Below, in pieces: positions 38,501-53,500 of a stretch of DNA of 64,000 nt. The position numbers were made by a program, and so were the translations under genes. Position 1 is the first letter of the stretch. The number at the start of each line of letters is the position of its first letter. Under the pieces are notes generated by a model that saw only the letters and a list, made by a program, of their open reading frames with translations, was not told where the DNA came from and ran no database searches. Location: the NCBI GenBank assembly GCA_949130485.1, contig OX422184.1, positions 21,847,506 through 21,911,505 of the forward strand, written 5' to 3'. Source of the stretch: Agelas oroides. Lineage: Eukaryota; Porifera; Demospongiae; Agelasida; Agelasidae.

Positions 38501-41500
38501 AAGCCATGATGGTTGTTGATCAGGTCGATCACAAAAGTGACTCATTCGCCACGTTTGCTTTCAACGCCTGTAAGCAGAGACACAACGCTACCTGCAAAGG
38601 TGCAGCGGACATTAGGCTTCATACCTATCAAATCAGTTCTGGGATTGCACCTCATTGTCAACAAGAAAAGCCGAAGACGCTACACACAACTATCCTAGAA
38701 GTAAGTGTTCCACACAAACCGGTACTGCTATGCTTCAGAACCACTTACACAGGTTAAAATTAACCTTGTAAAACCTTTCTTCATCTTTTTTCCTTGGTCT
38801 GTAGAGTTCTGTTTCAGATCTCAGACGCTAGAAATTTTAGATAGAAGTTTTTAATAATGGTTCAACTCATGTGACACCAAATTCCCGCACGTAAAGTTAA
38901 AGTATATTCCAATGAACTTAGCGTATAATCGGTTAAACTATCTTGTACGCATGTTGAGTTCAAACTCTGGGAAGTAATCAGACCAATAAATGTTTATACA
39001 AGGTATTACATGTACGTACAAGCAAACAAGATTTTTAAGACAATAGTTTCTGATTCTTAGAGGTGAAGCCCTGCAATTTGTAAACACATTCAAGTGTTGG
39101 GAGGTACTTAGTGGTTAGCCTCGTACCCAGGCGCTTGAAAAATCGGAGCCTGGGTACGAGGCTAAGATGATGGATGAAAACTGTACCTCATATTGATTGG
39201 AAGATCACCTTTGACTTTGAACACATTAACATGGGGTGCTAGGTAACTCGGGTGAGCAAAATCTTACACAGTTTTATGTACACGTTATTATGGACGGGTG
39301 TAGCTGTAGGGAAATAAAGCCAGTACCTATGGTCTCGTTCCCAAGCCTTTCCACCATCCAGTTTTGGTCAAAAACTGGACAGTGGGAAGGTTTGTGAACG
39401 AGACTAGCCAGAACCATGCAATGCTTCCAACCTAGCTAGATATTGCATAGTGTTTAGAGTTTGTGGTGACTGCTGTGAAGCATGATTTGAGAATATGCTA
39501 ATCAAGTTGCACTTCAAACTCCAGCACATAGCAGTCATTCACAGATGATTGCTTGCTGTGTATGAGAATACAGTGATGCATACTACTGTAAATTGGGAAA
39601 AGTTTGAACTGTAAAATTTTGCAAGATAACTTTTCATGCTAAAATATTTTCATAGGCCATTGTTTCTGCGAAAATGTTTAACACTTTCTCTATAACATTG
39701 AAAGCTTCACGTGAAGCGTCAAGGCAAGCTCTGGCATGTTCATGTGAGAGATTCAACTGTGGATGAGCTACCTCTGGCCAAAGACTACAGCTGCATTCGT
39801 GCCTACCATTATGTACCTTGATGCAACCACTCGTGAAGGCAAACAAAACCACTTGGGCAGATGCTTCAAAAGCAAAACTAAAATGAATGCACTGCTGCCT
39901 CAATCCCATTCATTTGTGCCCCGAACTTCTGAGCCCAATGCTCAAGTTTGCTGGTAGCAGTACTTACCCTGCAGGCAAGTCAGAAAACCAAGCTTTATTT
40001 TTGTGTGGTAAATTTAGAACCCTTGTTTTAAGGAATTAGTCGTCAAACACTTTCTAGCCTCGTTCCCAGGCCACTCCCAGTTTTTCATCACTTGCAGTAC
40101 AGAAAAGTGGTAGAGGGCCTGGAATCATTTATCACGTGAGTGACGTAGAAGGTAGAGAGAAGGTAGAGAGCACTTAATTGAGTGTAGGCAGATCGTCGAT
40201 GTGCACACGCACGTGGTTACGTAATCGACAGTACACGCAGCTGTGTTTTAGTAGGAGCCCATTCTGACAGTTTTTTAGCACAGATAAGACTTGAGCAAAG
40301 CCTAGGAAAGGGCTGCCTTGGCGTTTAATACATAGCACCCGGAAAGCCATTCTCTGAATGTACAGTGGTCTGTTTGCCAAGTAAGCATGTGATTTTTGAA
40401 TGTACAAGTCTGTGTATGCTCACCATAGCTTGCCGTACTGCCAGGTAATGTAGCGTAGTGCTGACTAGTCCTGTTCGGTTGGGTAAAAAGCTTTCGCAAC
40501 CAAACAAGTATTCTGTCAATAAAGTGTGGGCAAGTTCATTCGTTCGCCCACTTATAATTCATCTCCCTCTATCTATGACAGTTCTCACGTGATAAATTTT
40601 ACCAGGCTCTCTCCTTTCCTTTCATTTTTTTGTTTGTGCGTGGGGAGAGCCTGGGAATGAAGCTAAGACTTTTCTATGAGTTTCATTTTCGTTTCTGTCT
40701 ATGACCACAAAAATATTGTAACACAGAAATTTTCTGTAGTTCATAAGTGTTTACATATAGGTGCAAGAAATTCTCTAGATGCTTTGCAAATTTGCAACGT
40801 ATCATGGCTGTTGCCTATCTCCGTTGTGAATATTATCTATGCCCCTGAGTTATTCGACAACCTCGTTCCAAACATCTGTAAGCCCCACCCCCAATTTGTG
40901 TAGCTATATTAAACACAGACATGTTAGGTACTATCTTGACAAGCATTGACCTTTACCACTTCCCGTCCTAGGTACTAGGTGCTCTAGTTACTATCATAGC
41001 AAATATGAGAAAACATTCTGGAGAACGTTAAAGGTGAATGCGTGAGGGCAATGGGGCTAATTGGTAGAGGAGAGAGACTGGTGGTAAAAAGTAAGGAGAA
41101 GGGCTAGGGCCGAGGGTAAACTCACTCTTTTGAAAAGGGAGCTAGGCAGCTTAGTTTACAAGGGGTAGTCACGTATGTGTCCTGTGTAGAAGCGTTTGCG
41201 ACCGGGATCAAAATCGAACCAAGCGATCAAAGCCCTTTTGGGGAGCCGATCAAGTGATCAAGGTGACCTCCAAACTCTTAAAATCAACGGATCAAGAATG
41301 AGCACCCACAATTTGACCTTTGACCCTTGCAAATCAAGCAATCAAGAGCCTCAGAAGGTAACAATCAAGCAATTAAGCACACTTTTTGCTGATTAAAACT
41401 AGCAACAACACTGCTGATCCTCACCTTTCTCTGCTTGTCAACACTGGCACCACTCTGAAGAAGTCGTTCAACAATGGCCTGGTGGCCATTCTGACAAGCA

Positions 41501-44500
41501 ATGAAGAGTGAAGTGGCTCCGCTCTATCACCAAGAGAATAAAGAAATTCATTATTTATTTCACCTATAAACAAGAATCAAATGTGTGCACAATACATACA
41601 TTGTCACAAATAGCATAAAAATATCGTATTCCAGATGCACACAAGCAAACACTCATGCAGCCTGATTAGGAAACTCCAGACTGTGAAGCTTATGAAGCTA
41701 TGGCAGTTCAAAGTACGAGTAATGAAGCCATGCTAAGTACTTAACACATTACAAATTGGATTACAAACACAGGAAACCACAAGATGTGTCACTTAAGTTG
41801 CGTGATAACGAGATTCATAATTCACTTGCAGCAGCTTTTGTGCAGAACTGTCATACTTCAGGCGACATTCCAAATATCTCAGGAACAGTATCCCTGATTG
41901 GAACCGGACAAGCAGCAAATGATTCTGCATGCATTGGCCTTTTCGGTGATGCATGATATAAGCCAGAGGTCAAAAATTGCGCTCGCAGTAATAAATTTAG
42001 CTCAAACATATATCGCTGCAAATAGAACATAATCAAGTCAGATATTTGGAATGTAGAATTCTTATACAAAGTAAGTTCTAAAGCATGGTTTCTGCTTACT
42101 GCTGCTTAAACTAAAAACTAGATATTCAAACAGAGCAGTCTTAGAGCTTCAAAAAATGTCGATATTGCTAGGTAGGGTGAGCAAAAACTGCACATCTTAC
42201 GACTAGTTGTTCAGCCCAGAAGGTTGAACCACTACTTTAATATTGTACAAGACTTAAAAACATTAAAAACGTAGAAAGATGTATAGGGATGGCATGCCAA
42301 AACGTTTGCAAACGAGGTAGGGATGATATAGTAGTGAAGGTAAATTAACAAAGCCTCATCCCTGCATCGTTTTCACACCAGTTTGCAACTGTAATGTAAA
42401 AAGATGTAGGGATAGGGCTTTGTAAATTTACCTTCACTACTATATCATCCCTACCTTGTTTGCATACTTTTTGGCATGCCATCCCTACATCTTTTTACAT
42501 TTTTAATGTTTTTTAAGTCTTGTTTCTGCAGTTTTTTCCTCAGTTACAGTTAGACCTAAGCCTAAGAAGAATGTTTCTCTTAAGTGTAACCATAACCGTA
42601 GAACTTGAAGCAGCATCGACAGTCTATAGTAGTGGTTCCAAGTATGTAGTATACCGGCTGCAATCCGATGAAGGCCTAACCACTCTCCGTACCAGAATTC
42701 GAGCCCTTTGTGAATCCAATTTCAGTCCTGGTTTTCGACCAAATGACAACTGACCAGCACAGAAAACTGTACTGACAGAGCATAAAAGCTGACCGGCGTT
42801 ACTAAAGCTATATTTTGTAGTGTGGCTAAGCAACTAAATGCAGTGCATTGCATATGTGGTGTCCATGAGCCTTCCCCACAACTACGGGAAGAGACCGTGC
42901 CGGTCAATACGTGCAATTTCACGTGTGCACTAGTCTCATTCCCAAACCAATGACAGTGGTTATTGGTTTGGGAATGAGACTGGATGTGTGCATGCGTACA
43001 AGATTAGAAAATGGCGTCCTTCGCAACAGACAGCAGCCGGGCAGTGCTGTGAACAGCTTTTTTGACCACAGTAAATCTGAAGCTATGAAGTCGTTGAGTG
43101 GTTGGGAAGCTGCGTGCTCTGACGAGGATCAATTTCGTGTTAAAATCAAGGTAAGCACCTGAGCTGTTTTCGATTTATCGTCTTTTCACAAGTGGTCTGA
43201 ACAAGGAAAGAAGAAAATGGCACTTTTGCTACCGCACACTTTTGCATTTAGCTGTCTTCTGTGTGGCTTTTGGACAACTATATGAGTCTTGCTGATCACA
43301 AAGGCACTCAAAGAGGAAGCATGGGCACTTAAATATGCATTTGTGGTGAAGTTATATGGCTTTTGCTTAAGTATTGCATGTATTGGGTGTCGGCGCCATC
43401 CCTACATAGAGAGCCTACCGACTCTCTGATAGTGGGTTATTTTGAAAAATTTGAGTTTTATGCGTACATTATTATGGACGGGTGTAGCTGTAAGGAAATA
43501 AAGCCAGTATCTATAGTCTCGTTCCCAAGCCTTCCCACTGTCCAGTTTTGGTCAAAAACTGGACAGTGGGAAGGCTTGGGAACAAGACTAGACAGAACCA
43601 TGCAACCCTTCCAACCTAGTTAGATATTGCAGTGTTCAGAGTTTGTGGTGACTGCAGTAAAGCATGATTTGAGAATATGTTAATCAAGTTGCACTTCAAA
43701 CTCCAGCATATAGCAGTCATTCACAGATGATTGCTTGCTGTGTATGGGAATACAGTGATGCATACTACTGTAAATTGAGAAAAGTTTGAGCTGTAAAATT
43801 TTGCAATACAAAACTTTTTGTGCTAAAATATTTTCATAGGCTGTTATTTCTATCAAATGTTTCAACACTGAAAGCTTTATGTGAAGCATCAAGGCGATCG
43901 ACCTCTGGTGTGGGCATGTGAGAGATACAACTGTGGATAGCTACCTCTGGTCAAAGACTATAGCTGCATTTGTGCCTACCATTATGTACCTTCATTGCAA
44001 TCACTCGTGAAGGCAGATGACACCCCATGGGCAGATGCTTCAAAAGCAACATATAAAATGAACATACTGCACTAGCACTGCTGCCTCGATCCGATTCATT
44101 TGTACCCCGAACTTCTGAGCCCAATGCTCAAGTTTGCTGGTAGCAGTACTTACCCTGCAGGCAAGTCAGAAAGAGCTTTATTTTTGTGAGGTAAACAATC
44201 CTTGTTTTAAAGAATTAGCCGTCAAAGACTTTCTAGCGTCGATCCCAGGCCACTCCCAGTTTTTCGTCACTTGCAGTACAGAAAAGTGGTAGAGGGCCTG
44301 GAATCATTTATCACGTGAGTGACGTAGAAGGTAGAGAGAAGGTAGAGAGGACTTAATTGAGTGTAGGCAGATCGTCGATGTGCCCACGCACGTGGTTACA
44401 TAATCGACAGTACACACAGCTGTGTTTTAGTAGGAGCCCATTCTGACAGTTTTTTAGCGCAGATAAGACTTGAGCAAAGCCTAGGAAAGGGCTGCCTTGG

Positions 44501-47500
44501 TGTTTAATATACGTAGCACCCGGAAAGCCATTCTCCGGGTGTACAGTGGTCTGTTTGCCAAGAGCGAATAAGTTAGCGTGATTCTCGAATGTACGAGTCT
44601 GTGTATGCTCACAATAGCTTGCCGTACTGCCAGGTAATGTAGCGTAGTGCTGAATAGTCCCGTTCGGTCGGCTAAAAAGCTTTCGCAACCAAACAAGTAT
44701 TCTGTCAGTAAGTGTGGGCAAGTTCATTCGTTCGCCTACATGTAATTCATCTCTCTCTACCTATGACATTTCTCACGTGATAAATCTTACCAGGCTCTCC
44801 CCATTCCTTTCAGTTTTTTGTTCGTGTGTGGGGAGAGCCTGGGAATGAAGCTAAGAATTTTCTATGAGTTTCATTTTCGTTGCTCTCTACGACTACAAAA
44901 ATATTGTAATGCTGAAATTTTCCCAATTCACAGTAGTTCATAAATATTACCGTGTTTACATATTGGTGCAAGAAATTCTCTAGACGCTTCACAAATTTGT
45001 AATGGTGTGGACATAACAATAACATGTACTGTACAAAGCAACGTAATTGATATCAATATGCATTGTATATGGCTGTTGCCTATCTGCATTGTGAATATTA
45101 TCTATGCCTCTGAGTTATTCCACAACCTCATCCCAAACATCTTTAAGCCCCACCTCCAATTTGTGTAGCTATATTAAACACAGACTTGTTAGGTACTATC
45201 TCGACAAGCATTGACCTTTACCACTTCCCGTCCTAGTTACTAGGCGCTCTAGTTACTATCATAGCAAATATGATCAAATATCAGAAAACATTCTGGAGAA
45301 GGTTAAAGGTGAATGCGTGAGGCCAATGGGGTTAATTGGTAGAGGAGAGAGGCTGGTGGTAAAAAGTAAGGGGAGTGCTAGGGTAAACTAATTCTACACT
45401 ACCAGTACTATACAGCATGCATGGAGTTACGGACTCAGCTGTTCTAAGAATTAAGTATGGGCATTTTGCCATCATTCTGTGTCTTCAGGGACCATGAAAT
45501 GGGGTTATAAAATTGTCGCAGGGGATGGAAGTGATGAGGGTTGGTTCCTTGACAAAGGTTTCCCAGAACAGCAAGACATATGTCGGGGGATTCTGACATT
45601 ATCTTTCTGATGTAGCGGTGAACAATATGAACAGTGGAGATTAGTTCAGGAAAATTGAAGAACTAAACATTTCACATCACATCTACAAATCCACAGTGAT
45701 ACACAACAGTAGCTAGCAAGTTAATCCACAGCACTACATGTTACCAAGGGTGCATCGAGCTGCCAAAGCCGGCTTGATGTGCCCCGGATGTTAAAACAAT
45801 CATTGATTCCAAAAATTCACTCCTTTGAAAAGGAAGCTAGGCAGCTGGCTAGCTACAATACTACAAGCGTCAATAGAGCGATTGCACGTGCCGTCATTAC
45901 GTTCGAGATTACGAAGGAAATCAGAAAACAGCCGCCATTTTGGTGCACAACGAGAATGAGTGATATACTTATAATGCTTCTAATATGTTTTGAATCGGAC
46001 AAAATACCATTGCTACATAAGTTAAAACAGCTATATAAACGCTTACCTGTGGGTGTTTTAATCGATATCGCATATACTGCTAATAACATACTTTATCATA
46101 CGTCTAACTCACGCCAATGTATGGGAGTCAATGGGGAAGCCTTGCAGCTGCACGCAGTTTATAAAAAGCCGTATTTTTTACTGCAAGTCACGCGAGAATC
46201 CGTATCAGTACTGCGAGTCACGCAAGAATCCGTATCAGGTACTACAAGTCACGCGAGAATCCGTATCAGGTACTACAAGTCACGTGCGCTGCGTCTGAAC
46301 GTGCAATGAAATCGAAGGTTCGTATGATAAAATCATTATCACCATAGTACCAAGCTATACCGGGAAAAATATCACTCATTTGTTGGCGTTGGCATTGTTA
46401 CTCGTGCTGCGCACTCGTAACAATACATACGGCAACAAACTCGTGATATTTTCCGGTATAGCTTTGTACTATGGTGATAATTATATAGTACAAGTTGTGC
46501 ACCAAAATGGCGGTTCATTTCTAGTATACGGAATTGTGATCACGTGCTGAAAATGCTCTATACATGCAGCAATATCCGACTACTGAACTGCAACTGAGAA
46601 GATTGTACTCACCCTATCTCTGGTTGTAGGCTGTTAGCCCTCAGGCATGTCAGTAGCTGTAGCTTGACTAGGGGCCAGCAGCAAAGCCATACGAGACTAA
46701 CTAACTCAACATTTTATAACCACAGAGCTTGAGCCAGACTCATCTACAAATTTGAAAATAAATTAACAACAGCTGTACTCTGCAGCTGCTAACAGTTTGT
46801 GGAGCCATGGTAATTGTTTACAGTATCATTTGTCCATGTATGGCTGTTCCATGCATGAAAAGAACAGAACCACACCTGCATCATGTATGGCCTGGAAGGG
46901 AGACTGATGCATGGAACATGTATGGACTTGTAGACTCATGCATACAATGGGTAGGTAGATCTGCGCATGTATTGCACGTACATGTACCACAATCTCTCGG
47001 AAATAGGCCTACCCTCCAAAATAAGCCCACCCTCCTTTTTTGAATGAAGTTGTTGCAAAGGGTGCTTTTCTTCCGAAATTCCTCCCCAACCATTTATGCT
47101 GTAGTACATGCATTTAGGGCAAGCAAGAAGCACCGAAGGTCAGGGTTACAATTAGGGGGGGTGGGGTGCAATCCCCCCCTTGCCACAGTCTCACCTCCCC
47201 TTGGAAATTAGGTTAGCCTTTTCTTCAAGGGGTAATTGGATGTAATGAATATACAGAACTGAAACTCATCACAAGGAATATACAGCATAAGGTGACCTGA
47301 GGCTAAACACAAGGAGAATGTACAGTTTTTAACTTAACAGCTATTCTTCTACTCTTTCTATTCCACGTATCTACAATGTCTTCAAGGTCACTATCTATAG
47401 ACAGTGTGCCTGCTTGGGAGTGGTCCATATATTATACTTGAAAGTATATGATTTCTGCATACTCACTGCCATTTTGTAGGGCAGTAGAATAGCAGTAATG

Positions 47501-50500
47501 TACACGTGGACCCCTTGTTGGCTCCTTACCAGCAATACTGACAGCTGGAATGATTAGTGGCTAATGTATGTTATAAGGCTAATAGTGATGTATGTCATAC
47601 TGCAGCGATTTTAGATGCGGGTCATGGTAACGCTCAGCAGTCAGCTCACAACCTTGTCGCTGTATAAACTTGCTGTTCACAGAACCATTTTTTTGCCCTT
47701 CATTACGTCATCAGAATATGACGTCACTGCCACTGGTAACCATGCCCATTTAGGCACACGGTCTACAGGTGTTAAGTATCTTATCAGCACCAGAAATATG
47801 GTCATCTCATCATGTCACTTGAAAACCACAAATGGTCTGAAAATGCACCAGAAGCAATCTCAGAGGGTCGGAAATTAGTAGCCGTTATCCGTATTAACGA
47901 GTGACTGTTCAGTGGGTGCTAGTATGAATATAGCGTATTGCAAATATTTTGGGACCATCCTTACTGACTGCTATATCGTAGGTGACGGTGACCATCACCT
48001 ACGATATAGCCGTCAATACCGCTTAACTAAGGTGACCGCAAGGTGAGGTTTCACTGTATGAGCAAATTGTATTGTCATTAACTTTCCACTGTTAATATTT
48101 TGGATTTTGCAATTGTTCCAGATGAAACCAAAGGTGGCATAGTTAGGTTTATCATTGGGACAACCCACAAAACACACTACAAGTTTGAGCATTTTATAAG
48201 CAACCCAAACTATCAATGCCTAAACTCAGCTATTTTACAATGCAACTAAATGACATAACACAAATTTGGAATCGTCTCTCATAACTGTGCACTCCATTAA
48301 TCATGTACATCTGATTAGGCCAACTAAAGTGAATTATTACTTCCTCATCAGCTTATACGTCCAGGAACTTTCTGCTGTGACAAGCACATGTTCAATCAGT
48401 TGTTTATGAGATCTTGGGGTGATCACCCGATGTGCGCCACAACAGAAGCTGTCTGATATTGGTCTGGCGAAGTTCAATTCCAAATTTGAGTTATGTCAAT
48501 TAGTTGCATTATTTGATATAAATTTGCCAGCTATATTTGGTATTTCACGGGACTTGCCAGAATGTGAACGTGACTGGTCTAGCTACAGCTCTAGTGTCCA
48601 CAAATTATATGGTCGTTGTTGTACTATAAATTTGTTACCACGCAAGGGTGCTGAAACCTTGGTCTAGCTGTGCTGTGCCAGAAAATGCAACAATATCTGA
48701 TGTCAACTATGAGTACAGCTCGGGTGTGCTCGATCAGGGAACAACCAGTTCCTGATCAAGCACACCCGAGCTGATCGAGCACACCCGAGCTGATCGAGCA
48801 CACCCGAGCTGATCGAGCACACCCGAGCTGATCGAGCATATCCTAGCTGATCAAGCACACCCGAGCTGATCGAGCACACCCGAGCTGATCGAGCACAGCC
48901 ACACGAACCTTGCCTGGCAACAATTTCATAGCTGGCGAATTTATATCATTATGTCATTGTTTATAAACATGCAGCTGTAAATAAAATGTTGTGCATGCCG
49001 GTTGAAGAGCATGCACACGGGGACGAGAAACTAATAATTTATTTTACTTGACCTTAGAGCCAGTATTTATTTCATTTTTCTCAATGAGCCTGCATGTGTT
49101 CCAACTGCATGTAATACTCCGCAACCTAGCCTATGCAGTGGGGAGGTTATTAACCATTGTCATGGTTATATTGTACTTTTACTCACTCTGAATACTGAAT
49201 CGAAGTACTTTCCCCTTATGTCAATTATCGCAATGTTCTGCACACGTGCATTTTCATTAAAACCATGTGGCATCCTTTGGACTTCAAAAGTGGCTGCCAT
49301 GAGAGTGTGAGTCTATGCCAACAGTCGGGAAGTAGCCCACTGAGTCAGATTCTTGTTTAGCTTCATTTTTGTCTGAAAGCTACTGAAGACAGCGCAGTGA
49401 TTATCAATAAGCTCCTTGCAAGACTTGTGACCAAGCACTCTCGCGAAAGCCAGCAAAAGAAATATCTTTGTTAATTTTTTGGCACCAGCATGTGTTTAAA
49501 GAGAATGTTTTAGCATAGCTGGGCACAGATGATAAGCCTTTTATTTCAAAGAATGTCAACATGCTTGTTTTAATATAAGTAAACATTAGACAACATACTA
49601 ATGCATATCTGACAAATGAAAACAAAATGAAACTATCACCTTTAGTCATACTTGACAGCATTTTCACATCAATAGTCTAATGCTAGATACCAATCCTCCT
49701 GTAACAATCAATATCATACATAAGTGTGTATGTATACTAGGCAAATGTAGGACATTGTGGAAGTGAGCGAATGCTGCAGTCGTCATCAGGGTGAAATAGC
49801 GTGTTAAAAATTCCATTCTGTTGAAACGTTGGCAGGTTGGTAACAGATAACCTTCCTCTTCATTTCTGATAATTTTTGGGCCTGCTCATTCTCACACACA
49901 CTTTAGCCATGCAGATAGAAGACTCACAGTGCAGACCTACCATACTCTAACTTAGTGTTCACAACAGCTACTGTGGCTACACAGTCTAGGGATTAAGAGA
50001 TCCATACACTGCAAAAACTAAAAGGTTGTTTAAACCCAGCTTGGGTTGCCTCAGTTGCAGAAAAAATGCGCACACAAGCCGATCAACTATAGCTCTCCAA
50101 TTTCAGAGTGAAATACGCAAGAATGTTAGCTAGTCATGTTTCCTGGATAACATTACCTAGTTTAATTGTTTACTCTTATGCCTTAAGTCTCCAATTTCAA
50201 ACAGAGGAGTAAACAATTAAGCTAGGTAATACTGTCCAAGAAACATGACTAGCTAACATTTTTCCGCATTTCAGTACGATTATCTGAAAATGGAGGTCTA
50301 TTAACAATGTAATTGATCTGCTTGTATGCACATTGCTTGGCAGTGAAGCCACAACTACGTAAGGAAAGTATTACTAATTGATCTGCTTGTATGCACATTT
50401 TTTGGTACTGAAGCTGCAACTGAGATAACCCTAGCTGGGTTAAAGTAACCCTTTATTTTTTGCAGTGTATAACATGAAGCAAGTATGGTGATCTCTGCTC

Positions 50501-53500
50501 TCTATATACCAGAGTAGCATAGCTTGGTCACCCATTACCTTGCTTGATAGTCATGCATTGTTAGTCCTGTTCCAAGACCATATTGTTTACACTAGCTGGC
50601 TGTCAGCAGCATGACTTTCTGTCTTGCATATCACCCAGCTTGAGACAGCTTTGGGAAGCTGAGGCAAATTAACATGTTTGTCATGCAACTGGCAGTTGAT
50701 ATGGAACTACACAATTTTCCACTGAGTACATGTGGTGCAATAATAATTACTGTATTGTCCCGGGCAAGCAAGCGCTCACCCCCCTATTTCGACTGCTCTA
50801 TGGTTTTTAGAAGTCGTTTGTTTAACCGCCCACCGTACAAAATTCTTGTGTAATGACTCATAATTTGTTTGCCGCTGAGCTCATATACATAGCTGCGATC
50901 ATTTTGATGAGCTTCAGGTGCCACTGCAGTCGGCAGCAAGGTTTGCACACACCGGTCATAGCCTCATCCGCTATGTTCTCCTCTAGCAGTGTGATATTCA
51001 TGTACTGCAGGCGATCAACGCTGCAAGCCTTGGAAACGAGACTGCAGGTTGGCCCGTTTTCTAGCACACTACAGCTTTCTACACTGCCATGCTGCCCTCA
51101 CTTGGCTAAAGGATGAAGCATGCGTGAAGCGACAATGTGATAGCTCCTGTCTGATCAGGGTGGGTGCTTGCACAGGATAGTTAAACTATTCAAGCACCTC
51201 CTTTTTGCAACCACCCACCCCCCATTTTTTGTGTTTGACTGGCGAGTGCCCATGGGTACTTGCCCAGGACAATCCAGTAATACCAAATCCATTCCAGGCC
51301 CAGTTAAAAACATCCAATGCACTCATTCCTGCTTGCTGATACCTGCTTGATTATGCTTCCGGTACCAATGTATACACAAGAACATGCCATGCTACGGCCA
51401 TGTGGTCTGACTCTGACTTGCTATGTAAACATGGAAGCCTGCCTCAAGATCTTTAGCAACCTAGTTACAGCTATAACAGCTTGATTGGAGGCCAGCAGCA
51501 AAGCTAAGCAAGGCTAACTCAACAATCATAACCACAGAACTACTTGAGCTAGACTCCTCCATGCAAACCTTACAGAAGTTTAAAAATAAATGAACAGCAG
51601 CTGAATTTTGCAGCCACAAAAACTTTGTGGACACAGGTAATTGTTTACAGTATCATTTGTCTACGCATTTCTGTTCCATACCTGAATAGATGTAAACCAT
51701 GCCTGCATGCATGTTCCATGCATGGAATGTTAGACTCATGCAAGTCCCATACAGACTTTGTGTAGCCAAAGTAACCTTTAGCTGTCCATACACGCCTGTT
51801 CCATCTATTTAATGAGCATGAAATGAACAGAACCATACCTTTATTAGCCTCATTCCCAGGCCTCCCCCATTTTCGTTCTTCGGTTTGCGTTCAATATACT
51901 ACACGCTCTTCCGCCTCCATGTGTTATATTGAACGCAAACCGAAGAACGAAAATGGGGGAGGCCTGGGAACGAGGTTATACCTTTATCATGCATGGCTTA
52001 GAAGGGAGAGTGGTACATGGAAGATGCATAGAATGGTAGACTCATGCATAGAATGGTAGATCCGTGCATGTATTGTATATATAAGGAAAAGAACTGGTAT
52101 TTTGGCAATGTACTTTTAGTCACTCTTTGGAAATAGCGATGTCATAGTTGGTCATGTGATTATCAAAGTGGGCATGGCAATAAAGTTAATGAGATATGTT
52201 TTCTCTCAAAATTCAGATTACGTATGTTAAGTGGAAAGAAAGTTACGGAAACCTCCTACTTTTGTTTTCCACTCGTGCCATACACCTGAGTATGCCTAAG
52301 ACCCCAAAGGTAGCAGACTTAGCTCAAAATTGGAATGCTAGGTCTGAGGAACAAGTGGAGCATAATGGGAGCAATGCAAGAATGATAATTTAAAGTGAAT
52401 TTCACGGAAGTTTCCTAAAAGCATAACTTGGACCAAAATTTGAAGCATAATAGACTCAGGGTATAGATGTGCAAAGTTAACATACATGTGTGGTGCCATG
52501 GTGATAATTAGAGCAATTTGTCAAATGTAACAATGACGCAAATAGATTTCTAATTGACACCAAACAAGTGGTTAATTACACCCTCACAATATATTCAGCC
52601 ATACCTTGAGGCTTCACCCTGGATATTGACCATAAATCTCCTTGGCTACCATAAAAAACGAATCTGTTCATATACAAGATTAATCCGTAGGCATGAGAAT
52701 ATTATGCCTATAATATCATTCTATGCTCTTATGTTCAAACAATGTGATGATTATCCTGTTAACCCTTTGAACGTGATAGGCCTATATATACAAGTCACAA
52801 AAAAGTTTGCCAAACGCAAACAAGCACATGTAGGGATGAAATCCTCAAAAACCAACCAAACAAGACGGGAACGACACCACAATACTTTTACACCATCCCT
52901 ACATCTTGTGCCATTTTGCCAAAACTGTGTGTTTGTATTTGTTTTTTAGTTGTGTGTAGAAGAGGGTTGTCTTGTAGATGGAAGGGTGTGGCGTGGGTGT
53001 GTTGTGCATAGTGAGTATGTTGTGTTGTTGGTGGTTGCTACTGAGTGTAGCAGGTATGGTCCAAGTTGTGTGTAGAAGGTGTGGAGTGAGTGAGGAGTGG
53101 TGAGTGTGTGTGGTATGTTGGTATGTTGTTAAGTTTTATGCCTGTTTAGCATGATAGATATGGGTTGTCTTGTATACAGGTGGCTGTGAAGTGAGTAGTG
53201 GTAATTTTGTAATGCTTTGTGAAGGATGGGTTATTTTGTGAGATAGTTGAATGGAGTGAAGTACTATGTTTGTTTGTGGTTGGTGTGGGCTAATAATTAC
53301 AAATGTAGAGGGTTTTGTGTTGTGTACAGGTGGCAAAATGGCACAAGATGTAGGGATGGTGTAAAAGTATTGTGGTGTCGTTCCCGTCTTGTTTGGTTGG
53401 TTTTTGAGGATTTCATCCCTACATGTGCTTGTTTGCGTTTGGCAAACTTTTTTGTGACTTGTTTCTGTTGTTTTTTTTTGTTGTTGTGTAACCACACCCC

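Larger units (their letters stand above)
31072..47130. repeat. Segmental duplication S, copy 1 (16 kb)
   Basis: Matches 49577 to about 63640 in the same direction. Landmarks: 'ataccaatcctcctgtaaca' near the start, the 134-bp hairpin, ankyrin exons 34567 and 36435, and tttagggcaagcaagaagca at the far end. This copy has two direct B units (39276-41170 and 43456-45400) with the exon 41425 between them. Copy 2 has one B unit and no such exon. Confidence 0.88.

Noticed and set aside
41756..41956. 66-codon + ORF (LDYKHRKPQDVSLKLR...)
   Set aside because: Looks protein-like, but the paralogous copy at 28300-28470 has frame-breaking indels and there are no clear splice sites.
45779..46309. Longest ORF in the window (176 codons, +)
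   Set aside because: Its last third is a ~31-bp tandem repeat, its first part aligns with a segment that is not open in S copy 2, and it has no recognisable domain. Probably chance.
45925..46515. YY1-like motifs (gccgccattttgg; aaaatggcgg)
   Set aside because: Short motifs with no promoter or first exon nearby; expected by chance at this number.
48752..48899. CRISPR-like array
   Set aside because: Units are contiguous with no unique spacers, and the DNA is animal-like. It is a simple tandem repeat.
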